A stretch of 64,000 nt of DNA from Verrucomicrobiaceae bacterium (GCA_016795365.1 JAEUHN010000046.1:107168-171167), one strand, 5' to 3'; positions 50,433-61,489 are shown, counted from the stretch's first letter. A program made the numbers and translations. Notes: generated by a model not told the origin, from the letters alone.

Positions 50433-52643
50433 ATGCCAAAGAAATCCCCCCTGATCGCCTGGATGATTGCACTGTTGGCCTCGCCGTGTCTCGCGGCCGA
50501 GCCATCACGTCCGTTGAGCTTCATCAACGACATCCAGCCCATCCTCACGAAGACGGGCTGCAATGCAGGAGCCTGCCATGCCAAGGCGATCACCGGCCAG
50601 CGTGGATTCCGCCTGAGCGTGCTCGGCTTTGAGCCGGAAGAAGATTACGAGGCCATCGTGAAGCAAGGCAAGGGTCGGCGCGTGTTCCCTCCCGCACCGG
50701 AAGAAAGCCTGCTTATCACCAAAGGCGCCGCCATCGTGCCCCACACGGGCGGCAAGAAGATCGAGCCCGGCTCCGATCTCTACAAGACTCTCGTGCGCTG
50801 GATCGCCGAAGGCATGCCCTATTCCCAGCCCAACGAGGCTAAGCTGAAGGACATCGCGGTGGAGCCTTCGCGAGTGACGATGAAGGTGAAGACCTCCCTC
50901 CAGCTCAAGGTGACCGCGCGTTACTCCGATGGAAGCACCCGCGACGTGACGAAGCTCGCGCTCTTCGAGGCCAATGATCGAGCGATGGCCGAGGCGGGCG
51001 ATCTCGGACTGGTGAAGACCTTGGACATCCCGGGCAATGTGGCGGTGATGGTTCGCTTCGGTGGTCGTGTGGCCGTGTGCAGCGTCTCGGTGCCACTCGG
51101 TGCTCCGGTGGACTCGCTGCCACCCGCGAAGAACTTCGTGGACGAACTGGTCTTCGCCAACCTGAAGCAGATCGGCGTGCCTCCGTCTCCCATCTGCGAT
51201 GACTCGACTTTCCTTCGGCGTATCTCGCTCGATATCGGCGGACGTTTGCCCACGATGGAAGAGACCAAGGCCTTCCTCGCGAGCAAGGAGCCTGATAAAC
51301 GCGACCGAGCCATCGAGGCGATGCTCAACAGCCCGGACTACGCGGACTACTTCGCCAACAAGTGGACCTCGCTGCTCAAGAACCAGCGAGCCGAGGCTGC
51401 CGACATCACCGCGAACTTCGCCTTTCACGCCTGGATGCGCGACAGCCTGCTGGCCAACACACCTTACGATCAGATCGTCCGACAGATCCTTGCCTCCACC
51501 GGCACGATCGTGTCGAATCCACCCGTCGCGTGGTATAAGCGCGTCAAGGAACCGACCACTCAGGTGGAGGACGTGGCCCAGCTCTTCCTCGGTGTGCGCA
51601 TGCAGTGCGCGCAGTGCCATCACCATCCTTTCGAAAAGTGGACCCAAGGCGAGTATTACCATCTCGCCGCGTTCTTCAGTCAAATCGGACGCAAGCCTAC
51701 CGCCATCGCTGGAGAAGATCTCATCTTCCACAAGCGCGGCGTGGCCCAGACCGAGCATCGGAAGACGCGCGTGATGCTCAAGCCGGCCGGTCTTGGTGAA
51801 GCTCCGCTGGACATTCCACCCGATGAAGATCCTCGTCTCGCGCTGGCTGACTGGATGAGCAAGAAGACCAATCCGTTCTTTGCCACGGCGCTCGTGAACC
51901 GTTACTGGAAGCACTTCTTCAAACGCGGTCTCTTCGAGCCGGAGGACGACTTGCGCGATACCAATCCGGCGACCAACCCAGAGCTGCTGACCGCGCTGGC
52001 GAAACATCTCACGGACAGCAATTATGATCTTAAGTCCCTCGTGCGGGTGATCGTGCAAAGCCACACCTACCAGCTAAGTTCCACACCGAACGCGCACAAC
52101 GCCGTCGATCGGCAAGCCTACTCACACTTCTATCCGAAGCGCATGGCCGCCGAGGTCCTGCTCGATAGCATTGACATGGTCACGGGATCGAAGACAGACT
52201 TCGCCGATCTCCCGGCTGGAACGCGAGCCATCTCACTGCCGGACAACAGTTACACCCGCGCCTCGCCCTTCCTGAAGGTCTTTGGCCGCCCTGACAATGC
52301 CAGCGTCTGCGAATGCGAGCGTGTGCAATCCGCGAGTCTCGCCCAGAGCCTTCACCTCATGAATGCAGCCGATGTGAAGGCCAAGCTCACCGCCAGCGGT
52401 GGACGAGCAGAATTGCTCACCAAGTCCGAGCAACCCGAGCCCAAGCGCATCCGCGATCTCTACCTCGCAGCCTTCTCACGCGAACCCACCGCCGATGAAG
52501 TGCGCATCAGCGAGTCCCACATTGCCAAGCCTCGCACCGATGGCGGCGGCAAGCCTCTGGACTCCCAGCGCTCACGCCGTAATGGCTACGAGGACCTGCT
52601 CTGGGCGCTGATGAACACGAAGGAGTTCCTGTTCAATCATTGA
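50433..52643 (+). CDS. secreted DUF1549/DUF1553 protein with Ig-like (BIG2) insert
   Basis: A 736-residue protein with signal peptide (MPKKSPLIAWMIALLASPCLAAE); an upstream in-frame ATG at 50394 is possible. It opens with the variant cytochrome motif GCNAGACH instead of CxxCH, followed by GFRLSVLGFEPEEDY. An Ig-like BIG2 domain spans ~140-220 (IAVEPSRVTMKVKTSLQLKV; YSDGSTRDVTKLALFEAND). DUF1549 carries FLRRISLDIGGRLPT and MQCAQCHHHPFEKW (CxxCH). DUF1553 has LVNRYWKHFFKRGL, SHTYQLSS, and SLHLMN near the end. It belongs to a different subgroup from the protein at 12274. The serine hydrolase gene follows after 36 bases. Confidence 0.9.
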   Translation: MPKKSPLIAWMIALLASPCLAAEPSRPLSFINDIQPILTKTGCNAGACHAKAITGQRGFRLSVLGFEPEEDYEAIVKQGKGRRVFPPAPEESLLITKGAAIVPHTGGKKIEPGSDLYKTLVRWIAEGMPYSQPNEAKLKDIAVEPSRVTMKVKTSLQLKVTARYSDGSTRDVTKLALFEANDRAMAEAGDLGLVKTLDIPGNVAVMVRFGGRVAVCSVSVPLGAPVDSLPPAKNFVDELVFANLKQIGVPPSPICDDSTFLRRISLDIGGRLPTMEETKAFLASKEPDKRDRAIEAMLNSPDYADYFANKWTSLLKNQRAEAADITANFAFHAWMRDSLLANTPYDQIVRQILASTGTIVSNPPVAWYKRVKEPTTQVEDVAQLFLGVRMQCAQCHHHPFEKWTQGEYYHLAAFFSQIGRKPTAIAGEDLIFHKRGVAQTEHRKTRVMLKPAGLGEAPLDIPPDEDPRLALADWMSKKTNPFFATALVNRYWKHFFKRGLFEPEDDLRDTNPATNPELLTALAKHLTDSNYDLKSLVRVIVQSHTYQLSSTPNAHNAVDRQAYSHFYPKRMAAEVLLDSIDMVTGSKTDFADLPAGTRAISLPDNSYTRASPFLKVFGRPDNASVCECERVQSASLAQSLHLMNAADVKAKLTASGGRAELLTKSEQPEPKRIRDLYLAAFSREPTADEVRISESHIAKPRTDGGGKPLDSQRSRRNGYEDLLWALMNTKEFLFNH

Positions 52644-52679
52644 GTGCGGGCACGACTTGCAGCCGACCCCTTTGCTCCG

Positions 52680-53759
52680 ATGACTCGTCGCGAAACGTTA
52701 GCTCTCACGCTCGCCGGACTTGGGTTGCATGCTCGAGCTGCGAACTCTTCCGCCATGACTTCTGCCCTTGAGATCATCCAGACACAAATTGACAACGGCA
52801 CGCTGCACGCGGCGGCGATCCAGGTGCAGCGCGGCGATCAGGTGACGCGGCAGGCCTTTGGCAAGGCGACGCTGGATTCGATGTTCCTGCTCGGCTCGAT
52901 CACGAAGCCCTTCACCGCGGCAGCGATCATGATTCTGGTGGATCGTGGCGAACTGAGGCTTTCCGATTCGGCGGTGAAGTATCTGCCGGAGTTCAACGAT
53001 GGTGCGCGCAAGGACATCACGATCGAGCAACTGCTCACGCACACCTCGGGCCTGCCGGATCAGCTGGAGAACAATGCCGAGCTGCGCGCGAGCCATGCAC
53101 CGCTGTCGGAGTTCGTGGAAGGAGCGATGCGCACGCCGCTGCTCTTTGCACCCGGAACCAAGTATCACTACCAAAGCATGGGCATCCTGCTCGCGGCGGA
53201 GATCGTGGAGCGCGTGGCGAAGACATCGCTGCCGAAGTTCCTCGATGAGCATGTCTTCCAACCGCTCGGCATGTCACGCACGGTGCTGGGGCTGGGCAAG
53301 TTTCAGAAGTCCGACATGGTGCCGATGCAAACCGAGCACGCGGCGCCCGAAGCCGGTGGTGGTGATCCCAATGCCAAAGCGTGGGACTGGAACAGCGATT
53401 ACTGGCGCAACCTCGCCGCGCCCTGGGGCGGGGCGCACAGCACCGTGGGCGACATGACGATTTTCCTGCGCAGCCTGCTGCACCCAACAGGCCAGGTGCT
53501 GCGCGAAGAGTCTGCACGCCTGATGATTGCCGATCATACGCCGACACTCGAAGCCCATCGCGGCATCGGCTTTATGGTGGGCCCCGTCGGCTTCGGCCAG
53601 CACTGCTCCTCGCGCACCTTTGGTCACAGTGGATCAACGGGCACACTCGCCTGGGCTGATCCAGCGACGGACACCAGCTTCGTGCTGCTCACGTCGCTGC
53701 CGAAGAATGTCTCCGGCGACCTTTTGCTGCATCCGGTGGCAGATGCGGTGTCGGCGTGA
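52680..53759 (+). CDS. secreted serine hydrolase of the beta-lactamase/DD-peptidase fold
   Basis: A 359-residue class C beta-lactamase-related protein. The start is set at MTRRETLALTLAGLGLHARA, giving a Tat-like signal. The nucleophile motif SITK is at 73-76, the Tyr motif YQS at 165-167, and the third motif is GHSGSTG. The THTSGLP and PLGMSRT blocks are typical. Such enzymes include esterases, D-aminopeptidases and DD-peptidases; true beta-lactamase activity is not implied. It lies 36 bases after the DUF1549 gene in the same direction, so likely cotranscribed. Confidence 0.88.
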   Translation: MTRRETLALTLAGLGLHARAANSSAMTSALEIIQTQIDNGTLHAAAIQVQRGDQVTRQAFGKATLDSMFLLGSITKPFTAAAIMILVDRGELRLSDSAVKYLPEFNDGARKDITIEQLLTHTSGLPDQLENNAELRASHAPLSEFVEGAMRTPLLFAPGTKYHYQSMGILLAAEIVERVAKTSLPKFLDEHVFQPLGMSRTVLGLGKFQKSDMVPMQTEHAAPEAGGGDPNAKAWDWNSDYWRNLAAPWGGAHSTVGDMTIFLRSLLHPTGQVLREESARLMIADHTPTLEAHRGIGFMVGPVGFGQHCSSRTFGHSGSTGTLAWADPATDTSFVLLTSLPKNVSGDLLLHPVADAVSA

Positions 53760-53873
53760 TTCGAACCCCTCGTATCCGGCAGGGTGGTCGAGCCTGCGCA
53801 GCGTGAGGGTAAAGGGCGAGCGGTGCGGCATTCGTGGTTTTGGTCCTTGCATCGCCTTCATGCCCCGCCATAG

Positions 53874-54995
<1,122 letters not shown>

Positions 54996-55051
54996 GCTGT
55001 GCTGGTGGTTGATTCGGCGTGGCGGCGCTTCACAGTGAGCGCCGCACACGC

Positions 55052-56890
55052 ATGAACGACTGCTGGGAGATTCTTGGCCTGGATGCCTCTACTGCCACAG
55101 AGCGGGAGGTGAAGTCAGCGTATGCCCGACTGATCAAGAAGCACCGGCCTGATGAGGACCCCGAGGGTTTTCAAAAGGTGCGGCAGGCATTCGAGGCTGC
55201 CATCGCGTGGCTGTCTTCCGGACGGGATCGCGGCTCCGAGACAGTCGTCATCCCCAACGATCCCCCACTCGAAGAGCCTGCGGCCCCGGTGCCTCCGGCG
55301 TTGATCGAGGTGGAGCTGGAGCTCATCGCTGCGCGCGACGCGAATAACCCGGTGACGATGGCTCTCGCGATGGCAAAGCTGATGCCCGTGTGCCTGGAGA
55401 TCGCACCTGGGGCGGCAGGGGTCCAACTTTGGCAAGACTCGCTCCGTCGCGTGACCGAGGGACGGGTGGAGCGGTTGGTGCCCGGCGTGCTCACGGCGCA
55501 GCTCATGATGGAGCTCGAGCACGGGACCGCCGTGATCACTCATGCGGTGCTCGATCACTGTGAGATGGCGAACGAGATGACACCAGCGCTCGCGCTTGGC
55601 AGTGCCATCTTGGAGTCGCCGAAACGAGTGGCGAGTTACGAGGCGAGCATTGTTGCTCTGCGGGTGGCCTTGTTGACGGGTTTCCTGGTGCCGATGAATG
55701 CGCCCAAACTCTGTAACATCGCCTTCCCCCATGTGGACAAGCAGGCACGTGAGACACTCATTCCGCAGGCCGAGCAGCAGGCGGCGATTGGTCGCATTTT
55801 GTTCGGCTTGAGGCATGATCAGGTGCGCTTCTGGCATCCGCGAATGCTTCGACCACGGGCTCCATGGAACTGGGACGATGAGGAGTCACAGCGAGTGCTC
55901 GCTGATCTGGCGAAAGCCAGGGATGCACACTGGAATGGATACAACATTATCAGGCAGGTGGTGCCCGAGGAGTGGTTCGCGAAGCTCGAAACGACTGTCC
56001 AAGAGCATCATGGATTGCCCGTGGCGGGTGGCATGGGAAGTGGCGGTCCGCCGCCTGCGCGGAGGAGTTCGTCGTCGTGGCCTGGGTGGCTGACCTGGCC
56101 CGTGGCGGTGATTGTCATTAATCTCCTCCGAATGGTGGCTAGTTTCGACAGTCACGACTCAAAGCCCGCAAGCCTGCCTCCGGCCCGACCGGCACAAACA
56201 AAAGTCTCGACACCAAGTTTCCAGCCTTCAACGACCCCCGAGACCCACCTCAACCCGGCGGGAGGGCATTCTTCGCAGGACCTTGATCGGATGGTGGTCG
56301 AAGCAGAGGCATTGGAGCGTCGAGTCAATCAGATGTTCAGCGAAGGGGGCCCGAAGGCCGGGGACTCAGGCAGGACCGCCGCTGCTTCGACGGCTGCGGA
56401 GAACGACAACATTGTTCGCCTGAAACTGGCCGCTCAAAATCGGTCCGACAAGCTCCGCAATCAGGACGCCGGTATCGTGCCGTGGTTGCATGGGCTCCAT
56501 CGGCTGGATCAGGAAGGCTACGAGAAAGTAACTGGCGCACCGAATTCGCGGAAAATGCAGGTCATTCGTGATTACCGCGTGAAAATGCACACTCTGCTCA
56601 ACGAGATGCATGGGGCGCTTGGCAATCTGGAGTCTGAGCAGCGCTGTCTGGAGGCTATTCTCTATGACAAACGCACCAGCATGGCGGAGACCGAGGTGGT
56701 GATGCTGCACATGATGGACAACATGGTGATCGATACCTTCCTGCCCGTGTGGGAAGATGTGGCGATGCTTCGTCCGCAGGTGATGCCTGCGATTTCAGCA
56801 GTCGCAGCCCACGTGTTAAAGCTGCGGAGCAACAACCTCTTCACGAGCGATCGCGATCGCGTTGAGGCCCTCGCCAATCGCAAGCCGTGA
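55052..56890 (+). CDS. J-domain-containing membrane protein
   Basis: About 612 residues, starting at MNDCWEILGLDASTATEREV. The first ~55 residues are a divergent J-domain with HRPD in place of HPD (KKHRPDEDPEGFQKVRQAFEAA), a variant also seen in DjlB/DjlC-type proteins. The middle is helical. A single membrane span is near residues 350-370 (WPGWLTWPVAVIVINLLRMV), followed by a Pro/Thr-rich linker and a helical C-terminal region. It could recruit DnaK to the membrane; client unknown. It is flanked by leuB and pfkA with no obvious functional link. Confidence 0.72.
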   Translation: MNDCWEILGLDASTATEREVKSAYARLIKKHRPDEDPEGFQKVRQAFEAAIAWLSSGRDRGSETVVIPNDPPLEEPAAPVPPALIEVELELIAARDANNPVTMALAMAKLMPVCLEIAPGAAGVQLWQDSLRRVTEGRVERLVPGVLTAQLMMELEHGTAVITHAVLDHCEMANEMTPALALGSAILESPKRVASYEASIVALRVALLTGFLVPMNAPKLCNIAFPHVDKQARETLIPQAEQQAAIGRILFGLRHDQVRFWHPRMLRPRAPWNWDDEESQRVLADLAKARDAHWNGYNIIRQVVPEEWFAKLETTVQEHHGLPVAGGMGSGGPPPARRSSSSWPGWLTWPVAVIVINLLRMVASFDSHDSKPASLPPARPAQTKVSTPSFQPSTTPETHLNPAGGHSSQDLDRMVVEAEALERRVNQMFSEGGPKAGDSGRTAAASTAAENDNIVRLKLAAQNRSDKLRNQDAGIVPWLHGLHRLDQEGYEKVTGAPNSRKMQVIRDYRVKMHTLLNEMHGALGNLESEQRCLEAILYDKRTSMAETEVVMLHMMDNMVIDTFLPVWEDVAMLRPQVMPAISAVAAHVLKLRSNNLFTSDRDRVEALANRKP

Positions 56891-56903
56891 TGCGGGCTGT
56901 GGA

Positions 56904-58115
56904 CTATTCGTTGCCCACGGGGGTCCACGAACTCAGCGCGCGATGCAGGCGCAGGTAGTCGCGAACGCGCTTGGCGGTTCGCTCCAGTGGCGGTGCACCG
57001 AATGGCACGATCTCGATCTCGCCATTCACCAGGGCCGTGACGCCATTCCTGCCATCTTCCTTCATGGCTTCGTGGATCGCTGCCTCAGCGAAGCGTGCCG
57101 AAAGGATGCAGTCCTGGGGCGACGTATGGCCGCCACGTTGCAAGTGACCGAGCACCGAAGGGCGAATCTCCAGATCGGCATAGCGGCCGCCTGGGCGGGT
57201 GAAGTAATCCTTGAACGCATCGGCGAGCACGTAGGCACGATTGCGCTTCGAGTGAGTGTCATGGCCCATCACTTCGGGCTCAAAGGTGACACCTTCCGCG
57301 ATGAGCACGATGGTGTGGGAACGTCCGGCATCGAAGCCCACTTCGATCGAGGCGGCGAGGATCTGCATGCCCTGCTCGGTGAGAGGTTCGCCTTCATTCG
57401 GAACGATGACCACCTCGGCACCGGACGCAATGGCCGCAAGGCGCGCGAGTTCGCCGCTCTTGGCACCCATGGTTTCGAGCACCATCACGCGACGATGGCT
57501 GCGGGCGGTGTCTTTGAAATGATCGACGGCCCACACGAGAGTGCTCACCGCTGTGTCCACGCCGATGGCCATCTCGGAGAATTCGAGGTCGTTGTCGATC
57601 GTCGCAGGCACGCCAACGATGCGGAGGTTGCTCTCTTCGGAGAGGCACTTCGCACCGGCGAGGGAGCCGTCGCCGCCGACGACGATCAAGGCGCGCACGC
57701 CCAGCTTGCCCAGCACCTCGATGACCTTCGCACGCACCTCGGGCTTCTTGAATTCCAGGCAGCGTGCCGAGCCGAGAATGATGCCACCATCACCGACGAT
57801 GCCGCTTACCGAGGGGTGATCCATGAAGACCAGGTGCTGTGGCTTGCGGTCGTTCACCAAACCCCAACGGCCGGTCCACTTCTCCGTCAATGCTTTGAGG
57901 CCTTCAAGATCTGCATCCGCCTGTGCTGCGGCGGAGACGAGGCCGCGATAGCCATTGAGCACACCCAGCACCGGCACGTTGTAAAGATTCAGTCCGAAAC
58001 GGGTGATCGCGCGGAGGAAGGCATTCATGCCTGGGGCATCACCGCCGCTGAAAAGAACGGCAATCGGGCGGTTGGCAAAGCGGTGCAGATCGTCTCGGGA
58101 GGAGGCTGGAGTCAT
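56904..58115 (-). CDS. pfkA: 6-phosphofructokinase
   Basis: A 403-residue phosphofructokinase of glycolysis. The phosphate-donor motif GGDGS (147-151) has the Gly that favours ATP; PPi-dependent enzymes read GGDDT. The catalytic TIDND is at 172-176, preceded by PA and not the PK of PPi enzymes. Further signatures are LFSGGDAPGMN, VLETMGAKSGELA, IVLIAEGVTF and VLGHLQRGGHTSPQD. It is longer than the ~320-residue E. coli enzyme, mainly through insertions, as in clade B/long PFKs. It converges with the J-domain gene. Confidence 0.92.
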   Translation of the reverse strand: MTPASSRDDLHRFANRPIAVLFSGGDAPGMNAFLRAITRFGLNLYNVPVLGVLNGYRGLVSAAAQADADLEGLKALTEKWTGRWGLVNDRKPQHLVFMDHPSVSGIVGDGGIILGSARCLEFKKPEVRAKVIEVLGKLGVRALIVVGGDGSLAGAKCLSEESNLRIVGVPATIDNDLEFSEMAIGVDTAVSTLVWAVDHFKDTARSHRRVMVLETMGAKSGELARLAAIASGAEVVIVPNEGEPLTEQGMQILAASIEVGFDAGRSHTIVLIAEGVTFEPEVMGHDTHSKRNRAYVLADAFKDYFTRPGGRYADLEIRPSVLGHLQRGGHTSPQDCILSARFAEAAIHEAMKEDGRNGVTALVNGEIEIVPFGAPPLERTAKRVRDYLRLHRALSSWTPVGNE

Positions 58116-58195
58116 GGGCGGCGGTTGGAATGGAGCGATGCCCTTAGCGAGCTTTGAAGTCGGAGCAAGAAAGTGATGGATGTGATCTTGAACAC

Positions 58196-58225
58196 TTGAC
58201 GATCCCCGAAAGCCGCGGCTAAAAA
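58196..58225 (+). promoter_or_regulatory. candidate promoter with minimal leader
   Basis: TTGACG (58196-58201) and TAAAAA (58220-58225) are separated by 18 bases. The ATG at 58232 is six bases past the -10, again predicting a near-leaderless mRNA. Confidence 0.45.
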
Positions 58226-58231
58226 TCTTCC

Positions 58232-58741
58232 ATGCTCAGAGCACTTCTTTTTTCTGCTGTCCTGTTCAGCCTTCCTGCCTACGCCCGTCTTGGTGAAACT
58301 TTGGATGAGTGCGTAGCCCGATACGGAGACGTCGTGGAACGCAAGCCCTCAAAGACTCCCGGTAGCGATGCCGATGTCTGCCTGTTCACCAAGAGCGGCA
58401 TCACCATTGTGATCGAGTTCAAAGCCGGGAAAGCCTGGAAGATTCTCTATCGCATGGTGAGCATGGATGCTTCAGCGGTGCAGACCCTCCTTTCCGCCGA
58501 GGCGACGGGAGATGGCTGGAGTTCGCCGATCAAGATGGGCAATCAAGAGGTGCGTCTCTCGGACGACCATGATCGAATCGCCATCCGTCAACTCACTCGT
58601 CGCCCAGAAGATGTGGCCACTCTGACCTTCGTGACCAAGGCCTTCGCAGCTGCCAATCGTGCTGATTACGAAGCCAAGCTCGCGCTCATCCCTGATGAAG
58701 TGAAGCGCCGCGAGGAGGCTCGTCCGCTCAAGGGATTGTGA
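58232..58741 (+). CDS. small secreted hypothetical protein
   Basis: A 169-residue protein with a short signal peptide (MLRALLFSAVLFSLPAYA). The mature part begins RLGETLDECVARYGDVVERK, a motif seen in small secreted proteins of this phylum with no known function; two cysteines could form a disulfide. The C-terminal 40 residues are helical and charged. It is transcribed away from pfkA, alone, from the candidate promoter at 58196. Confidence 0.65.
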   Translation: MLRALLFSAVLFSLPAYARLGETLDECVARYGDVVERKPSKTPGSDADVCLFTKSGITIVIEFKAGKAWKILYRMVSMDASAVQTLLSAEATGDGWSSPIKMGNQEVRLSDDHDRIAIRQLTRRPEDVATLTFVTKAFAAANRADYEAKLALIPDEVKRREEARPLKGL

Positions 58742-58825
58742 TTCGAGTGTAAGCTCTTCAAAATCCATTTGCGACACGCGGGTCGGCGATGTAATGACCA
58801 GCCCGCTTTTGGCGGCCCAAGATTT

Positions 58826-58900
58826 GCGCGATTAGCTCAGTGGTAGAGCATTACCTTGACATGGTAGGGGCCGCAGGTTCGAACCCTGCATCGCGCACCA
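58826..58900 (+). tRNA. tRNA-Val (GAC)
   Basis: A 75-nt cloverleaf with encoded CCA. The acceptor GCGCGAT pairs perfectly with ATCGCGC; D arm GCTC/GAGC; anticodon stem TTACC/GGTAG with loop TTGACAT gives anticodon GAC; T arm GCAGG-TTCGAAC-CCTGC. Discriminator A fits Val. Confidence 0.97.
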
Positions 58901-58945
58901 TCCCGAAGTGCTCAGCGCATTGAGGGCACTACGCTCGTAGCGTTT

Positions 58946-59857
58946 CTATCTTCGGTCTTTGAGTTCCTTCGTGCGGGCATCGATCTTGCCGATCTTATCC
59001 GCTGCCGATTTAAGCTTGGACTCGAGCGCGTGGAGCTTCCGTTCGAGGAAGCGCGTGTTGGTCGCATTCGCCAACAGGGAGCCCAGGCCCGCCTGGCCCG
59101 AGGCAAAGTCGCGGCGCAGGGCATCGTTGATGATCTTGCTCTCGAAGAACTTGTGCAGGTCCACCTCGCCGGTCTGGGAGTTGGCTTCCGCACCCGTGGT
59201 GACGCTTTTGCGCAGGTGGTAGTTGGTCAGGACTTGAGGCACCACCATCACATCGTGATTCAGGAGGAAGCGCAGGTTGAAGTCCCAGTCCTCCAGCACC
59301 GGCAAATCATTCGCGTAGCCGCCTGTGCGCTCCAGGGCGGAACGGCGATAGATGAACGCATGAATGCAAAACGCATTCACGATCGCCAGCCGGGCGAGGG
59401 TCACATTGTGCAGGTCCTCATTGAGCACGTAGTCACGCTGAGGTTGCAGACCCTCTTCGACGGAGGTCTCTTCGATCACGCGAGTCTGGCACACGATGCC
59501 TGCCACGCTCGGCGTGGGTGCACGATCCAGGGCTTCGATCATGAGGCGAAGGAAGTCCGGGTGCCAGGTGTCGTCGTCGTCGAGCACCGTGATTAGCTCG
59601 CTGTCCGAGTGGGCCAGCCCATGATTGAGCGGGGCACCTCTCATGCCGGGCGTCGGATTGTCATAGGCCAGCACGCGCACACGTCCGGCAATGGCGGACG
59701 CACGGGGCTGCAGCACGCTGTCCACCGCCGCATCGGTCCCGCCGTTGATGATCACGCACTCCCAGTCGGCATACGTTTGCGCGAGCAGCGAGTCCAGCAT
59801 CCGGCCCAACATGCGGGGGCGGTCAATGGTGCGGGTGAGAATGGAGAGGCGGGCCAT
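58946..59857 (-). CDS. glycosyltransferase family 2
   Basis: A 303-residue GT-A-fold glycosyltransferase. It has the N-terminal LSILTRTIDRPRMLGRMLDSLLAQTYADWECVIINGG, the metal/nucleotide-sugar motif LDDDDTWHPDFL, and the acceptor-side LEDWDFNLRFLLNHD. The last ~50 residues form a coiled coil (RKLHALESKLKSAADKIGKI). No membrane span, so probably cytoplasmic face. No other polysaccharide gene adjoins, so the acceptor is unknown. Confidence 0.9.
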   Translation of the reverse strand: MARLSILTRTIDRPRMLGRMLDSLLAQTYADWECVIINGGTDAAVDSVLQPRASAIAGRVRVLAYDNPTPGMRGAPLNHGLAHSDSELITVLDDDDTWHPDFLRLMIEALDRAPTPSVAGIVCQTRVIEETSVEEGLQPQRDYVLNEDLHNVTLARLAIVNAFCIHAFIYRRSALERTGGYANDLPVLEDWDFNLRFLLNHDVMVVPQVLTNYHLRKSVTTGAEANSQTGEVDLHKFFESKIINDALRRDFASGQAGLGSLLANATNTRFLERKLHALESKLKSAADKIGKIDARTKELKDRR

Positions 59858-59980
59858 GGCAGAATAGCCCGTATTCCTCAGGCGCTTTCAAGACGCAATT
59901 TCTGTCTTTCGCGCCGTGCTCATCCCGCATGAAGGACGCGGAGTGAAGTCGTCCCGCCGCGTCGTAGAGAACGATCATCC

Positions 59981-61489
59981 ATGCGCACCTCGACCTTCCT
60001 CGCTGCCATCGTTCTTCTGTCGCTCTTCGTGCCAGCGTCCACGCAGGCTGCTCTGCTCGCCGGCACGGCGCGGGTGGACATCACGGATCGTGCAGTGGGT
60101 CCGGTCAATGATCCTTGCTACGCCAAGGCGCTCGTCTTGAAGAACGGCGAGACCACGGCGGTGCTCGTGACCGTGGATGCCGTTTCGATTGGCGGTATCG
60201 GGCGCATTGGCAATGGCTTCATGGCCACGGTGCGTGCCGCCTTGCAAACCGACCTCGGCATTGCGCCATCGAGTCTCGTCGTCAATGCGAGCCATTGCCA
60301 CGGCATCGTGCGGGGCGACCTCGAGCCCCTGGTAGTGCAGGTGGTGAAGGAGGCCATGGCCAAGCTGGTGCCGGTGCGCGCGGGTGCGGGCGTTGGCCAC
60401 GAGGATCGGATCAGTGAGAACCGGCGGTTGAAGATGAAGGACGGCAGCGAGGTGGACATGCGGCGCGCCTACTCCATGCCTCGCGATGAAGACGTCGCCA
60501 GCGTGGGGCCGATCGATCCCCAGATCGGTCTGCTGCGATTGGACCGTGAGGACGGACGGCCTCTCGCCGTGGTGTATCAGTTCGCCTGCCATCCGATCAT
60601 GAACCCGCCGCACAAAGGATGCTCCGCGGACTATCCCGGCTATGCCTCGAAGGTGATCGAGGAGGCGCTCGGTGAGGGCGCGATGGCCTTCTTCGTGCAG
60701 GGCTGTGGTGGCGACATCAATCCCATCCGCTACAAGGAGGTGAGCCGCACCCCGGATGCGGAACCACTGGGCACGATGCTCGGTGCCAGTGTGCTCAGCG
60801 CCGTCAAACAGATCAAAGCATCCAACGCCGCCACCTTGCGCGTCAGCAATGAAGTCGTCGCCGTGCCGCGTGCTGCCGACTATGAGACCCGCATCACGCG
60901 CATCGAGGCCGAGCAGAAGCGCCTGCTCGCTGCGCTGCGCCCCACGAACATCAACTTCAAGACCTTCCTCCCCCTGCTCATCCAGCAGCGTCTCTCGCCC
61001 GAGATGCCATCGCACTACGGGCAAAGCTATCTCCATGACAAGGCGCAGGGTCGTGATCCCATCGTGAAGCTGGACACGGACAATCGCGCGGCCGTCGATG
61101 CCTACCTGACCAACATCACCACCATGGAGCAGCTCACCCGGTTGAACACCAACCTCGCGATGCTCAAGAAGCACCTCGAAGAGACCAAGGCCGCCGCGAA
61201 GGCGACGATTGATGCGGAGGTCTGCGGGCTGCGTGTGGGCGACTTCAAGCTCGTCACCTTCCCCGGCGAACTCACCGTGCGCATCGGGCTCAACATCAAG
61301 AAAGCCGTGAACGATCCGCACGCCTTCGTTTCCGGCTACACCAATGGCTACTACTTCTACATGCCCACCGTCGAGCAGCGGAACAACACGGGCTACGCCC
61401 AGGAGGATTGCGACACGCTCGTCGCTCCCGAGTGGCAGGCGATCTTCGAGAGCAAGGCCATTGCCGTCTTGAAGGCCTTGTCGAAGTGA
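59981..61489 (+). CDS. secreted neutral/alkaline ceramidase-like protein
   Basis: A 502-residue protein with signal peptide (MRTSTFLAAIVLLSLFVPASTQA). It matches the neutral ceramidase N-terminal fold: LLAGTARVDITD, AKALVLKNGETTAVLVTVDAV, NASHCHG, YQFACHPIMNPP (zinc histidines) and QGCGGDINPI. In characterised ceramidases the last motif is GD-x-SPN with the catalytic Ser; here it is GDINP, so the usual nucleophile is absent and ceramide is doubtful as substrate. Such shortened homologues are abundant in PVC bacteria. It diverges from the glycosyltransferase and is followed 42 bases later by the M19 gene. Confidence 0.85.
   Translation: MRTSTFLAAIVLLSLFVPASTQAALLAGTARVDITDRAVGPVNDPCYAKALVLKNGETTAVLVTVDAVSIGGIGRIGNGFMATVRAALQTDLGIAPSSLVVNASHCHGIVRGDLEPLVVQVVKEAMAKLVPVRAGAGVGHEDRISENRRLKMKDGSEVDMRRAYSMPRDEDVASVGPIDPQIGLLRLDREDGRPLAVVYQFACHPIMNPPHKGCSADYPGYASKVIEEALGEGAMAFFVQGCGGDINPIRYKEVSRTPDAEPLGTMLGASVLSAVKQIKASNAATLRVSNEVVAVPRAADYETRITRIEAEQKRLLAALRPTNINFKTFLPLLIQQRLSPEMPSHYGQSYLHDKAQGRDPIVKLDTDNRAAVDAYLTNITTMEQLTRLNTNLAMLKKHLEETKAAAKATIDAEVCGLRVGDFKLVTFPGELTVRIGLNIKKAVNDPHAFVSGYTNGYYFYMPTVEQRNNTGYAQEDCDTLVAPEWQAIFESKAIAVLKALSK

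Noticed and set aside
52680..53759. Antibiotic-resistance beta-lactamase
   Set aside because: The SxxK and HSG motifs are shared by many esterases and peptidases; nothing specific to beta-lactam hydrolysis is seen.
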